DNA of 64,000 nucleotides from SABY01 sp964523795 (GCA_964523795.1 CAZGAO010000014.1:10064-74063); one strand, 5' to 3'; numbered from the stretch's first letter, positions 25,869 through 35,038 are shown. The notes: a model not told the origin generated them from the letters alone. A program made the numbers and translations.

Positions 25869-28787
25869 ATGAAAACAAAGTTTTTTCTTTTCCCAGTGTT
25901 ATTCTGTATGTTTTCCTTGTTGGAAAGCTTTCAGGCCTCAGGCCAACCATCATCTAACAATCTGCTTAAAGTGGAGGTTTATAGCCTCGACAACGGCCTT
26001 ACTGTGTTCCTCAATGAAGACCATACCCTGCCAAAAGTGTTCGGAGGTGTGGCCGTAAAAGGAGGCAGTAAAAGGGATCCGGCCAATGCCACCGGTATTG
26101 CCCACTATTTTGAGCATATCATGTTTAAAGGGACAGATAAGATTGGTACACTCGATTACAAATCTGAAAAAATATATCTTGACAGCATTGCAAGCCTTTA
26201 CGATAAGTTATCAGGAATTGATGATCCGGAAAATCAATTGATCATTCAAACTGAGATCAACCGCTTATCTATCAAGGCATCTGAATATGCAATACCCAAC
26301 GAACTTGAATCCATTCTGAGCGAAATGGGAAGCTCCGATTTGAATGCCGGGACTGGCAATGATGCTATTTTCTATTATGACATCGTTCCTTCAAACCAGA
26401 TTGAAAAATGGCTGGAAGTTTACAGCCACAGGTTTATCAATCCTGTTTACAGGCTTTTTCAGTCGGAACTTGAAACCATTTACGAAGAGTACAATATGGA
26501 CCAGGACGACCGCATTGATGCTGCTTTTGAAAAGTTTATGGAACAAATGTATCCTGGTCATCCTTATGGTGTCCCGGTGATCGGCTATCCCGAACACCTT
26601 AAAAAACCCTCCATGAGCGAAATGGATAAGTTCTTTCGCACCTATTATGTAGCCAATAATATGGCACTTGTGTTAAGCGGCAATTTCAACAGTGAAGAAA
26701 TAAAACCAGTTATCCAGGAAAAATTCGGACAATGGAAAAGCGGGGAAATCCCGGTATTCCCGGAGGAATACAAGGTTGATCCTTTTGAAGGCCGAACGGT
26801 TTTCAAGAAAAGGCTCAGTCCTATCAAATTCGGGATACTGGGTTTTAGGTCTGTACCATCCGGGCACAAGGATGAGCCGGTTTTGGATGTAATTAACCGT
26901 ATGTTAACCAATGAGTCCAAAACAGGCCTTCTGGATAGACTCGTAACTGATAATAAACTGATGTGGGCAGAGGCTGAGGGGGTCAGGTACACACTTGCCG
27001 GAGATGAAATTATATTTATTTACCCAAAAATCATTGGCCAGTCAATAAAAAAAGGAGAAGAACTGGTTCTTTATGAGCTTGAGAAATTAAAAAGGGGTGA
27101 CTTTGATGAAGCATTTGTCGAAGCCGTTAAAACCGAGATGCTTGTTGAATACCAGCAATTCTTTGAAGACCAGATCACCCGGGGCTGGATAATGGTGCAG
27201 TCATTTGTAAATCAACAGGACTGGCAGGAAGTACTGGATTATAAAGAGCAGATAGAGAAAATCAACAGAGACGATATTGTCGCTGCTGCCTTAAAATATT
27301 ATGGCGATGATTACCTGGCTTTTTATGCTAAGACAGGACTGCCCAAAAAGAAAAAGATCGAAAAACCACCTTTTAACCCTGTCCTTTCCGGCGAAACAAA
27401 AGAGCAATCGGAATATGCAAAGGAATTGAGTAAAAAGCCGGTAATAGAAATAGAACCGGAATTCATAGAATTTGGGGAAGAAAAAACCGGTGATGGAAAT
27501 GTTCAGATAAGCAAGCTCTCAGAGCTTACCCATATTTTCAGGGTCAAAAACCCGGTTAATGACATCTTCAGTCTCAAAATAAAAATAGGGATCGGGACAT
27601 ATCATCTGCCTGTTTTGAAACAACTTGCCGAATATATCCAACTGATAGGAACTGAAAATAATGATTATGCATCATTTAATCAAAAGCTACAGAAACTGGG
27701 CACAACCTGGTATGCCTCTTGCGACAAGGATTATTTTACAATGGAAATTTGCGGGCTTGATAAAAACTTAGACCAATCTCTGGAGTTGATCAGTGAACTA
27801 CTTTATCATCCTCTACCTGAAACTGAAAAAATAAAACTGCTATACCAGATGGCTAAATCCGATGAGAGATATGAAAAAAATGATGGATACGAACTCTCAA
27901 GGGCTCTTTACGAGTACATCAAGTTAGGCGGGAAATCGGGATATCTGAACCGCTTATCAGCCAAAGAAGTAAAGAAACTATCACCGGATACATTGTTAAA
28001 TGTCCTTGATAAAATACTGCAATATGAAATGTTTATCCATTATTCAGGTACTCAAAACATGGATGAACTTAAAAAGTCAATAGGTAAGCATTTGAATATT
28101 GAAAAAATCAGAGTCAGAAGCACCTCGCCAGAAGATCGCATTTTAACGCAGTATTCTGAACCAATGATTTTTATTCATCATGATAAAAATCCAATCCGGA
28201 GTAATATTTATTTTTTGTACAATAGTGACCCGGTTGAAGAAGCCGATATTCCATATATGAATGCATATAACGAGTTTCTCGATGGCGGGATGCACTCCCT
28301 GTTGTACCAGGAGATCAGGGAAATGAGATCCCTTGCGTATTCAACAGGTGGCATGTTTGTGCCACCATTTTACAAAGATGAAACTGGTTACCTGGTAAGC
28401 TATATTGGCACACAGGCAGATAAAAGCATAGACGCAATCGGAACAATGCTTGACTTACTCAATAGTACACCGGAGAGGCATGAAAAAACCGAATTAATAA
28501 AACAGGCTATTATTCAGAAAATAAATTCGGAAAAACCTGATTTCAGAAATATTTCGGAATGGGCAGAAAAGTGGTACAGGCAGGGATACAGTACCGACCC
28601 AAGACAAAGTTGGATACAGGGTTACAAAGAGCTAGATTTTGAAAACATTGTTGATTTTCATAATAAATATATAAAAGACAGGCCAATGGTAATTGGTTTG
28701 GTTGGGGATACAAGGAAAATAGACAAAGAAAAACTCAAAACCTTTGGAGAAGTTAAAATGGTTAGTAAAAAAGATATTCTTAACTAA
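25869..28787 (+). CDS. M16 family zinc metallopeptidase, exported
   Basis: 972 residues, two-repeat pitrilysin architecture. The signal peptide ends near SGQ (about 25). The N-terminal half has the inverted zinc motif HYFEH (H79, E82, H83) and a candidate third ligand in SELETIYEEYNMDQDD (about 199-214). The C-terminal half (about 540-970) lacks HxxEH but keeps the substrate-binding signature MRSLAYSTGG (about 822-831). M16 peptidases degrade peptides inside a closed two-half chamber. About 75 residues separate the zinc motif from the LNAGTGND segment, longer than in small processing peptidases. It follows the T9SS cassette by 73 bp and may process exported proteins; that role is inference. 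Confidence 0.92.
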   Translation: MKTKFFLFPVLFCMFSLLESFQASGQPSSNNLLKVEVYSLDNGLTVFLNEDHTLPKVFGGVAVKGGSKRDPANATGIAHYFEHIMFKGTDKIGTLDYKSEKIYLDSIASLYDKLSGIDDPENQLIIQTEINRLSIKASEYAIPNELESILSEMGSSDLNAGTGNDAIFYYDIVPSNQIEKWLEVYSHRFINPVYRLFQSELETIYEEYNMDQDDRIDAAFEKFMEQMYPGHPYGVPVIGYPEHLKKPSMSEMDKFFRTYYVANNMALVLSGNFNSEEIKPVIQEKFGQWKSGEIPVFPEEYKVDPFEGRTVFKKRLSPIKFGILGFRSVPSGHKDEPVLDVINRMLTNESKTGLLDRLVTDNKLMWAEAEGVRYTLAGDEIIFIYPKIIGQSIKKGEELVLYELEKLKRGDFDEAFVEAVKTEMLVEYQQFFEDQITRGWIMVQSFVNQQDWQEVLDYKEQIEKINRDDIVAAALKYYGDDYLAFYAKTGLPKKKKIEKPPFNPVLSGETKEQSEYAKELSKKPVIEIEPEFIEFGEEKTGDGNVQISKLSELTHIFRVKNPVNDIFSLKIKIGIGTYHLPVLKQLAEYIQLIGTENNDYASFNQKLQKLGTTWYASCDKDYFTMEICGLDKNLDQSLELISELLYHPLPETEKIKLLYQMAKSDERYEKNDGYELSRALYEYIKLGGKSGYLNRLSAKEVKKLSPDTLLNVLDKILQYEMFIHYSGTQNMDELKKSIGKHLNIEKIRVRSTSPEDRILTQYSEPMIFIHHDKNPIRSNIYFLYNSDPVEEADIPYMNAYNEFLDGGMHSLLYQEIREMRSLAYSTGGMFVPPFYKDETGYLVSYIGTQADKSIDAIGTMLDLLNSTPERHEKTELIKQAIIQKINSEKPDFRNISEWAEKWYRQGYSTDPRQSWIQGYKELDFENIVDFHNKYIKDRPMVIGLVGDTRKIDKEKLKTFGEVKMVSKKDILN

Positions 28788-28841
28788 AAGCCACAAAAAT
28801 GGGTTAATTGAAAGTAGTCCTCATAATTGCGAAGGTATCCA

Positions 28842-29831
28842 TCAGTTCATTTTATACAACCTAAAAGGCGCAGCAAACCACAACTCAACCAAAATATTAT
28901 CATCTGAATATGCCATTAATTCTTTTTTGGTTTTCATTAAACTTTCCAATGGATTATTGTTATCCAAGTGTTTAAAAAAAGTCAAAATCGTTTTTGTGGA
29001 AGAATTACCGGCTTCGTTTGAAATTATCGGCCCTATATAATATTCGGCGTTAAGTGTATGAAATTGATCGACAAAATTTTTCCCCTTTCCCAAATGACAG
29101 GAATCAAAATAAATAAGTTTTAGGTTTTTTTGGGTAAAAGCTGATGGATACAATATCTCATCATTTACAACAATAATGCTTTTGCAACTATCGAGGTAAA
29201 TACCTCCATGCACACTCATTAATATGAAGTCCATATCCCTGGCGTTTTTTATTGTATCCAGGTTAATGTCTGTGATATAGTGAAAATCTGAAGTTTTTTT
29301 CTCATGAATCGCTCCACAGGCATTTTCAGGATCGGCAGTTAAATCGCATACAATAAATCCTTTCTGCAGATCAAGTTTCTCAATCTGGTCTAAACTTGTT
29401 TTTTCGTAACTGAAAAGAATTGGTTTTTGTTTATAAATGAACCTCCCATTCAACCTCAGAAATTCAAAAGGAATCCTTACAGAAGACAATGTAATCTTTA
29501 TGTTTATGAGGTCACAATTTTCAACCTGGGATTCAATTGGTGCTATCAGAATTTCGCTTAAATAGTCGATCTCTTTATTTAGTTTTTTAATTACCCGGGG
29601 TCTCCCATAATTTGTTTTGCTAACAATTTTATCAAGCTTGTTGCAGCTCGAAAATACTTTCTCTGAATCATAAACAATGAATGAATGTTTCCCGGAGTCC
29701 GTGATTGCCTTAATCTCAATTTGATTGCCCTTTTCAGCTAACTCTATAAATAAGGTACCTTGAGAAAAAGTATTAGAGAAGATAAAAAACAAAAAAATGA
29801 TGAAAGGCGAAGCAATCTTAATTGATCTCAT
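28842..29831 (-). CDS. Compact exported CHAT-domain protein
   Basis: 329 residues. The signal peptide is FIIFLFFIFSNTFSQ. There are no TPRs; residues about 25-130 are beta-rich (GTLFIELAEKGNQIEI, IPFEFLRLNG). The CHAT-like domain has the His-Cys dyad in FILMSVHGG (H208) and LIYFDSCHLGKG (C245), followed by GPIISNEAG and a terminal ELWFAAPFRLY. The spacing between the dyad residues is shorter than in the long TPR-CHAT at 9146-12220 (37 versus 80 residues). This is a minimal exported caspase-fold protein, convergent with the M16 gene (54-bp gap). Substrate and partner unknown. Catalytic competence is inferred from the two residues only. Confidence 0.75.
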   Translation of the reverse strand: MRSIKIASPFIIFLFFIFSNTFSQGTLFIELAEKGNQIEIKAITDSGKHSFIVYDSEKVFSSCNKLDKIVSKTNYGRPRVIKKLNKEIDYLSEILIAPIESQVENCDLINIKITLSSVRIPFEFLRLNGRFIYKQKPILFSYEKTSLDQIEKLDLQKGFIVCDLTADPENACGAIHEKKTSDFHYITDINLDTIKNARDMDFILMSVHGGIYLDSCKSIIVVNDEILYPSAFTQKNLKLIYFDSCHLGKGKNFVDQFHTLNAEYYIGPIISNEAGNSSTKTILTFFKHLDNNNPLESLMKTKKELMAYSDDNILVELWFAAPFRLYKMN

Positions 29832-30094
29832 AATTTATTAATTTAAATAAATATTTAGCTGGTTAAATCAGATAGAAAGTTATTTCCTTCAAAAGTATTA
29901 ATAATTCTGAAAAAGCACTATTGTTTTTCTTTCGGTGTGCAAAACCAGGTGGGATGAACCCAATAAACAAAACGGTACAGACGATTACGGATTTTCTGGC
30001 CTTCTGTTCAGCCACCGTTCTGCCTGGCGTGGTAATTTTTGCAGTCCTTAAATCCACTATTCATAGCTTAACTTCCATCCATGTAGTTTTGTTT

Positions 30095-30325
30095 TCAGAC
30101 ATCAGAATTTATCCCAATCCGGCCAAAGATGTTTTGCTTATTGATTTGGGTTCTGCAAATGCTGCCTACCTCGACATCCTGAATATTCACGGGCAAAGGA
30201 TGCTTACATTGGAATTAAATAATTCCAACAAATCCGTTGATATTTCTGAATTGCCAAAAGGCTTGTATTTCGTACAATTCAAAATCCAAAATAAAACCCT
30301 TTGCAAAAAACTGATGAAAGATTAG
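30095..30325 (+). pseudogene. Orphan T9SS type A sorting-domain remnant
   Basis: The frame encodes a complete type A sorting domain (IRIYPNPAKDVLLIDLG, then VDISELPKGLYFVQF and KTLCKKLMKD). The 60 codons upstream (from 29921) have no plausible passenger or signal peptide. It is therefore the 3' end of a lost gene. The last 81 bp are repeated at 31766-31846. Just after it an open frame without a start (30329-30493) encodes a hydrophobic segment AVAVFAIALVFFF followed by KHKKGG, possibly another remnant. The rest of the stretch 29832-30482 shows nothing else recognisable. Confidence 0.6.
30236..30316 (+). repeat. 81-bp direct repeat, copy 1
   Basis: Identical to 31766-31846 except for one base (t at 30263 versus a at 31793). 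It encodes VDISELPKG(L/M)YFVQF and the rest of a T9SS sorting-domain end. The two copies bracket the AAA_14/DUF4143 ATPase gene. Confidence 0.9.
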
Positions 30326-30482
30326 TGATGCACCGCATCCAATATCGTTAGGTTTTTTTTATCGATCAGGGCGGTGGCAGTTTTTGCCATTGCCCTTGTT
30401 TTTTTCTTCACCAAGCATAAAAAAGGCGGTGCTAAAGAACTGAATATTGTGTATCAATCGGGCGGGCTAACTTCCATCCAAC

Positions 30483-31652
30483 TTAATCGTTGATGTCATC
30501 CAGGCCGTTCCAGGGTATAATACGGCTGGTGCCAATTTTTTGTTTTACCGTTCCGCCATATACAAGCATGGTTTCTGAAGGGATATCGGGGAAGTTTCGT
30601 TCCCAAAATTTTAATGGTTTTAAAAACGAAGTGGAAAATGTTTGACCCGATTTTATCTCTATAATCTTTAGCTTGTCCCCTTCATCAATAATCAAATCAA
30701 TTTCATTTTTGTTATTGTCGCGGTAATAATAAATATTTTCGGGCAATCCTTTATTATACCTGTCTTTCAACATTTCTAATAATATCAGGTTCTCGAACAA
30801 TCCACCTCTCAGGTAATGACTTTCAATTTGCTTTTGCTTGGTGATGCCCAGTAAGAATGCCGCGAGCCCCGTATCCGTAAAAAAAAGCTTTGGCGATTTT
30901 ATCAATCGCTTGTTCAGGTTTTTGTAGTAGGGTCGCAACAAAAAAATGATGTGCCCTGCCTGCAAAACCGATAGCCATCCTTTCACCGTATTTACGCTCA
31001 CCCCGGCATCGCCCGAGATTGAAGATAACTCGAGAACCTGGCCAACCCGTCCGGCACAAAGCCGCACAAAGTTTGAAAAGAGCTCAAGGTTTACAATATT
31101 TTTTATTTGCCGCACATCCCGCTGAACGTAAGTTCCAAAATATGCCGGGTAAAAATCAGCCGGATCGATACCCATTTTGTATTTCCCTGGAAAAAAACCA
31201 TGGAAAAGGTAGTACTCAAAGTTCATGTTGGGATCAGCATAATCTGAATTTTGAAGTTCATTATAACTCAGCGGCAGAAGATTTACTAGTGCTGTCCTGC
31301 CTGCAAGCGATTGGCTCACTTTTTCGAGCATCAACAAACTTTGTGATCCTGTTAAAATAAAATGTCCTGGCCTTTGGGTGTCGTCAACAATTTCCTGAAT
31401 ATACGACAACAATTCTGGCACATACTGAATCTCATCGATAATTACATTGCCGCTAAAGCTCTTTAAAAAACCATTTGGATCAGTGCTGGCAAGTAATCTT
31501 TTCTCAGGATTTTCAAGGTTCACATATTGATGTTCCGGAAATTCAGCTCTCACGAGCGTGGTTTTCCCCGATTGTCGTGGGCCGCTTACTGTAACTACAA
31601 GAAATTTCCCGGCAAGTTGACGAAGTTTTTCTGCAATATGTCGTTTTATCAT
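30483..31652 (-). CDS. AAA_14/DUF4143 ATPase
   Basis: 389 residues. Walker A is GPRQSGKTTL (about 24-33) and Walker B is VIIDEIQYVP (about 70-79). An LTGSQSLLML sensor-like segment follows near 100, and a C-terminal DUF4143 nuclease-fold domain has NKNEIDLIIDEGDKLKIIEIKSG, whose D-x(n)-E-x-K residues resemble a PD-(D/E)XK core. The family is widespread and often horizontally mobile; its biological role is unsettled. The gene stands alone. Its promoter is overlapped by a perfect palindrome (31663-31697) and it sits between 81-bp direct repeats, consistent with insertion as a self-regulated unit. The -7 element is so close to the ATG that a leaderless transcript is likely. Confidence 0.9.
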   Translation of the reverse strand: MIKRHIAEKLRQLAGKFLVVTVSGPRQSGKTTLVRAEFPEHQYVNLENPEKRLLASTDPNGFLKSFSGNVIIDEIQYVPELLSYIQEIVDDTQRPGHFILTGSQSLLMLEKVSQSLAGRTALVNLLPLSYNELQNSDYADPNMNFEYYLFHGFFPGKYKMGIDPADFYPAYFGTYVQRDVRQIKNIVNLELFSNFVRLCAGRVGQVLELSSISGDAGVSVNTVKGWLSVLQAGHIIFLLRPYYKNLNKRLIKSPKLFFTDTGLAAFLLGITKQKQIESHYLRGGLFENLILLEMLKDRYNKGLPENIYYYRDNNKNEIDLIIDEGDKLKIIEIKSGQTFSTSFLKPLKFWERNFPDIPSETMLVYGGTVKQKIGTSRIIPWNGLDDIND

Positions 31653-31656
31653 TCGG

Positions 31657-31697
31657 CAAAGCTATACATATTTGCAAAGGTTTTGCAAATATGTATA
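31657..31697 (-). promoter_or_regulatory. Promoter and perfect palindromic operator of the ATPase gene
   Basis: On the minus strand TTTG (31686-31689), 21 bp, then TAGCTTTG (31657-31664), with the ATG at 31652. Overlaying it is a perfect inverted repeat: arm tatacatatttgcaaa (31663-31678), spacer ggt, and the exact reverse complement (31682-31697). The -33 element lies in one arm and the -7 element touches the other, as expected of a repressor operator. Confidence 0.7.
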
Positions 31698-31765
31698 ACT
31701 ATTTTATCAGAGTAAAGAAAATAATTTACATGGCAGAGGTTTCGGGTTCACGTTTTTAGAAAACA

Positions 31766-31846
31766 GTTGATATTTCTGAATTGCCAAAAGGCATGTATTT
31801 CGTACAATTCAAAATCCAAAATAAAACCCTTTGCAAAAAACTGATG
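31766..31846 (+). repeat. 81-bp direct repeat, copy 2
   Basis: Second copy of the T9SS sorting-domain end, one mismatch from 30236-30316. It is followed in frame by MDNLILPK and a stop, whereas copy 1 ends MKD, so both are 3' gene ends with different tails. Confidence 0.9.
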
Positions 31847-31853
31847 GATAATT

Positions 31854-31861
31854 TAATTTTG
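31854..31861 (+). promoter_or_regulatory. -7 promoter element of the lytic transglycosylase gene
   Basis: TAATTTTG followed by CCG matches TAnnTTTG. Expected start of transcription near 31868, 49 bp before the ATG at 31917; the -33 match is weak. Confidence 0.6.
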
Positions 31862-31916
31862 CCGAAATAATATTTTCTGGCTTCTATGGTTAATGTACTT
31901 AATTCAAAATTTAACT

Positions 31917-33821
31917 ATGCAAATCCAACGATTAAATACCATACTCCTCATTTTATTATTTGGCTTTTTTGGGCTTTCGTCCTGCCATGTTTTTCAAAAG
32001 TCGAAAACTGTCGATACTGCCGGAAATGCTGTTGTTGCTGACCAGTATCAGGACGATGACCTGACTTACGACAGCGAAGAGCGGCAGGATATGCTCGCGG
32101 AGCAAACGCTGGTGCCCGAGCAAGCGGTGGCCGATACTGCCCTGGCTTACGATACCGTTTCGTATGTCGAATCTTTTGGCTATCAGGATACCCTGCTCAC
32201 CTATTCCAATCAGCGGCTCAACGACCGTGAGCTTGCCGAAGACATCGTTAGTTCATCGCCGGCCATCCGGGTTTTGGACAGCCTGGTGAATATTCGATTT
32301 TTTAATGATGATGATTTTATTACTGACCGCGATAAACTCAATATTTATCATTACGGCCTAAACGAAATTCCAACCTTTGCTGATTCGGTTTACGAAGCCC
32401 GCATCGCAAAGCTAAATCGGCACACGCCCTTTGAGCTGACTTACAATAAAACCGTGCGTAACTTCATCGATCTTTATACCGGCAAAAAACACGATTTGTC
32501 CAGTCGTTTGCTGGGCTTGTCGGAGATTTATTTCCCTATGTTCGAGGAAATTCTCGATGAGTACGATTTGCCGCTGGAGCTTAAATATCTGGCGGTGGTT
32601 GAATCGGCATTGATTCCTACGGCTGGTTCGCATGCCGGAGCCAAGGGGCTATGGCAGTTTATGTATCGCACAGGCAAGGTTTATGGCCTGGAAGTTTCCA
32701 CGATGGTTGACGACCGCTACGACCCATACAAGGCCACCATCGCGGCTGCACAGCACCTCAGGGATTTGCACGACATCTACAACGACTGGTCGCTGGCACT
32801 GGCGGCCTACAACTCGGGGGCAGGAAACGTGAACAAGGCCATCCGCCGTTCGGGAGGTTTGAGAAGCTATTGGGCAATATGGCCATACTTGCCCCGCGAA
32901 ACGCGTGGCTATGTGCCCGCTTTTATTGCCGTTTATTACATGATGAACTATCCGGCCGAACACAATATTTTTGCGGTGGATCCGGGAATTTTGTACAACG
33001 GGATTGATACCGTGCATGTAAACGATCTTCTTTCTTTTGATCAGATTTCCGAATTTTTGAATATTCCCTACAACGATGTTAAGTTTTTGAATCCTTCATT
33101 TAAAACCGGAGTTATTCCTGCCGATGCCGATAACGTATATGTGCTGCGACTTCCCCGCGAATATGCTGGTGAGTTTGTATCTCACGAAAGTGAAATATAT
33201 GCTTACAAAACAGAGAAAGGTGTGGCTCGCGACCAACTACTGGCACAAATCGAACAGGCCAAGAGCCGTAACATCCATTATGTGCGCAGCGGCGAAACCC
33301 TGGGGCATATTGCCCGGAGGTATCATACCTCGGTGTCGAACCTTAAAGCATGGAACAACCTGCGGGGAAGCACCATTTATCCCGGCCAAAAACTTACGGT
33401 GTATGCCAGCCCCGGTGGCAATGCCACAAGCCGGCAATCATTGCCCGTGCAGCGCGATGGCGAGAAATCGTATCACCAGGTAAAAAGTGGCGAAAACCTG
33501 GGGCTGATAGCTAAGAAATACAAATGCTCGACCACAGATCTGCGCAACTGGAATAATCTTAAAAATTCAACCATTTATCCCAATCAAAAGCTCATTGTTT
33601 ATAAACCGGTGGAAAATGAAGAGGCCAAAACTGAAGTGGTGAAAACAGGAACAGGCGAGGTAAAATATCGCTACCACACGGTAAAAAGTGGCGACACGCT
33701 GTGGGAGATTGCAAAACAATACGACGGTGTTACCGTTAAACAACTCAAAGCATTGAATAAGCTTCACAACAGTAACAAGATAAAACCCGGACAAAAGCTC
33801 CGGCTTGCTGTGGTGAGCTAA
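31917..33821 (+). CDS. mltD: MltD-like membrane-bound lytic transglycosylase with three LysM domains
   Basis: 634 residues from ATG 31917, which opens a lipoprotein signal (LFGFFGLSSC); an ATG 24 bp upstream adds residues without signal character. After an acidic linker comes a GH23/SLT domain (about 205-340) with the catalytic Glu in LAVVESALIPTAGS, then GAKGLWQFM and LALAAYNSGAGNVNKA. Three C-terminal LysM repeats follow (YVRSGETLGHIARRYH, YHQVKSGENLGLIAKKY, YHTVKSGDTLWEIAKQY). The enzyme cleaves the MurNAc-GlcNAc bond of peptidoglycan from the outer-membrane inner face, forming 1,6-anhydroMurNAc. The DUF4837 lipoprotein gene starts 27 bp downstream, so the pair is probably co-transcribed. 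Confidence 0.93.
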   Translation: MQIQRLNTILLILLFGFFGLSSCHVFQKSKTVDTAGNAVVADQYQDDDLTYDSEERQDMLAEQTLVPEQAVADTALAYDTVSYVESFGYQDTLLTYSNQRLNDRELAEDIVSSSPAIRVLDSLVNIRFFNDDDFITDRDKLNIYHYGLNEIPTFADSVYEARIAKLNRHTPFELTYNKTVRNFIDLYTGKKHDLSSRLLGLSEIYFPMFEEILDEYDLPLELKYLAVVESALIPTAGSHAGAKGLWQFMYRTGKVYGLEVSTMVDDRYDPYKATIAAAQHLRDLHDIYNDWSLALAAYNSGAGNVNKAIRRSGGLRSYWAIWPYLPRETRGYVPAFIAVYYMMNYPAEHNIFAVDPGILYNGIDTVHVNDLLSFDQISEFLNIPYNDVKFLNPSFKTGVIPADADNVYVLRLPREYAGEFVSHESEIYAYKTEKGVARDQLLAQIEQAKSRNIHYVRSGETLGHIARRYHTSVSNLKAWNNLRGSTIYPGQKLTVYASPGGNATSRQSLPVQRDGEKSYHQVKSGENLGLIAKKYKCSTTDLRNWNNLKNSTIYPNQKLIVYKPVENEEAKTEVVKTGTGEVKYRYHTVKSGDTLWEIAKQYDGVTVKQLKALNKLHNSNKIKPGQKLRLAVVS

Positions 33822-33848
33822 TTTTTATTGAACTAAAACAAATTTAGG

Positions 33849-34880
33849 ATGAAAAACAAAATGTGTCTGATCTGTCTTTTTAGCTTTGCTATTTTTGGTG
33901 CAATGCTTTTTTCGGCCTGCACCACCAACGACCGCAAAGGCTTGCAGCCTTCAACCGGCGGTACCAACGAAATAATGGTGGTAACCAACGAGGAGGGCTA
34001 TTGGAAGGGAAAAATGGGACAGACCATCAAAGAGTTTTTTGCCCAGGAAGTACCCGGATTGCCGCAGCCCGAAGCCATGTACGATATGGCGCACATCCCC
34101 GAAGATAATCTCTCGAAAATGCTCAAAATTCACCACAACGTGTTTATCGTGGATGTAAACAGTAAATACGACCGCCCGCTTATGGAAACGCAAGAGGATC
34201 TGTGGTCGAGTCCGCAGCGCGTGGTTAAGATGACCGTTCCTACGATGGAAAGTTTCTATGAGGAATTTGATAAAAACAAGGAAGCCTTTTTGGAGCTCTT
34301 CGATGCAAACGAGCGGAGGCGCGTAAATCTGGCTTATGGTGTAATCGAAGATTTTAATATCACCAACGTGCTTCAGGATTATTATCATGTAGATATGCTT
34401 ATCCCCAAGAGTTTTTATATTGCAAGCCAAACTGAAGATTTTATATGGTTGCGCCGCGAAGCAGAGCGTTTTAGTCAGGGCATCATGATTTATGTTTATC
34501 CGTATAAGGATACCATTTCGTTTAATTATGACCGGATTATCGGGATACGGGATTCGATTACCAAAAAATATGTACCCGGCCCATCGGATGGCTCGTATAT
34601 GATAACTTCGATGATAGAACCTCCTGGCGAAAAGCGTTTTGATTTCAATGGTCGCTTTGCAGTGGAGCTGCGCGGTATGTGGGAAACCGAGGGCGATTTT
34701 ATGGGCGGTGCTTTTGTAAATTACACCATGGTGGACGAGCCGCGAAACCGCGTGGTTACCATCGATGGCTATGTGTATAATCCCAGCCAGGACAAGCGCG
34801 ATTTGGTGCGTCAGGTGGAGTCGCTGATTTATACCGCCGATTTTACGGAAGTAGATAGGCAAACGGCAGCTATTAAATAA
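33849..34880 (+). CDS. DUF4837 family lipoprotein
   Basis: 343 residues with a lipobox at LFSAC (about Cys24), then TGGTNEIMVVTNEEGYWKGKMG, which marks the Bacteroidota-specific DUF4837 family. Later segments DFIWLRREAERFSQGIMIYVYPY and FAVELRGMWETEGDFMGGAFVNY are typical. No reaction is known. It sits right behind the MltD-like gene with the shared motif tttaggATG at the start, so an envelope or peptidoglycan-related role is a reasonable guess only. Length is normal for the family. Confidence 0.85.
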   Translation: MKNKMCLICLFSFAIFGAMLFSACTTNDRKGLQPSTGGTNEIMVVTNEEGYWKGKMGQTIKEFFAQEVPGLPQPEAMYDMAHIPEDNLSKMLKIHHNVFIVDVNSKYDRPLMETQEDLWSSPQRVVKMTVPTMESFYEEFDKNKEAFLELFDANERRRVNLAYGVIEDFNITNVLQDYYHVDMLIPKSFYIASQTEDFIWLRREAERFSQGIMIYVYPYKDTISFNYDRIIGIRDSITKKYVPGPSDGSYMITSMIEPPGEKRFDFNGRFAVELRGMWETEGDFMGGAFVNYTMVDEPRNRVVTIDGYVYNPSQDKRDLVRQVESLIYTADFTEVDRQTAAIK

Positions 34881-34915
34881 ATCCATACTTTTTTAATTAA
34901 ATAATTGGATAAGTT

Positions 34916-35038
34916 ATGGAACTAACTATTAACATTAAAGATCAAAAATACATATCAACGTTTTTAAAACTAATCAAAGATATTGATTATCTGGAAATCA
35001 TCAGAAATAATCCAATGATATTTCCCAAGACTTTTTAA
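34916..35038 (+). CDS. Small hypothetical ORF (40 aa)
   Basis: MELTINIKDQKYISTFLKLIKDIDYLEII and a short tail. It looks like a short helical protein resembling the N-terminal part of small antitoxin-like or DNA-binding proteins, but no toxin or family signature is visible. It starts 35 bp after the DUF4837 stop. It may be a fragment. Confidence 0.3.
   Translation: MELTINIKDQKYISTFLKLIKDIDYLEIIRNNPMIFPKTF

Noticed and set aside
29863..30057. 64-codon minus-strand frame in the remnant region
   Set aside because: No signal, domain or start context; the region appears to be decayed DNA.
33951..34886. 311-codon minus-strand frame opposite the DUF4837 gene
   Set aside because: Antisense shadow of a gene with lipobox and family motifs; no start context or recognisable domain.
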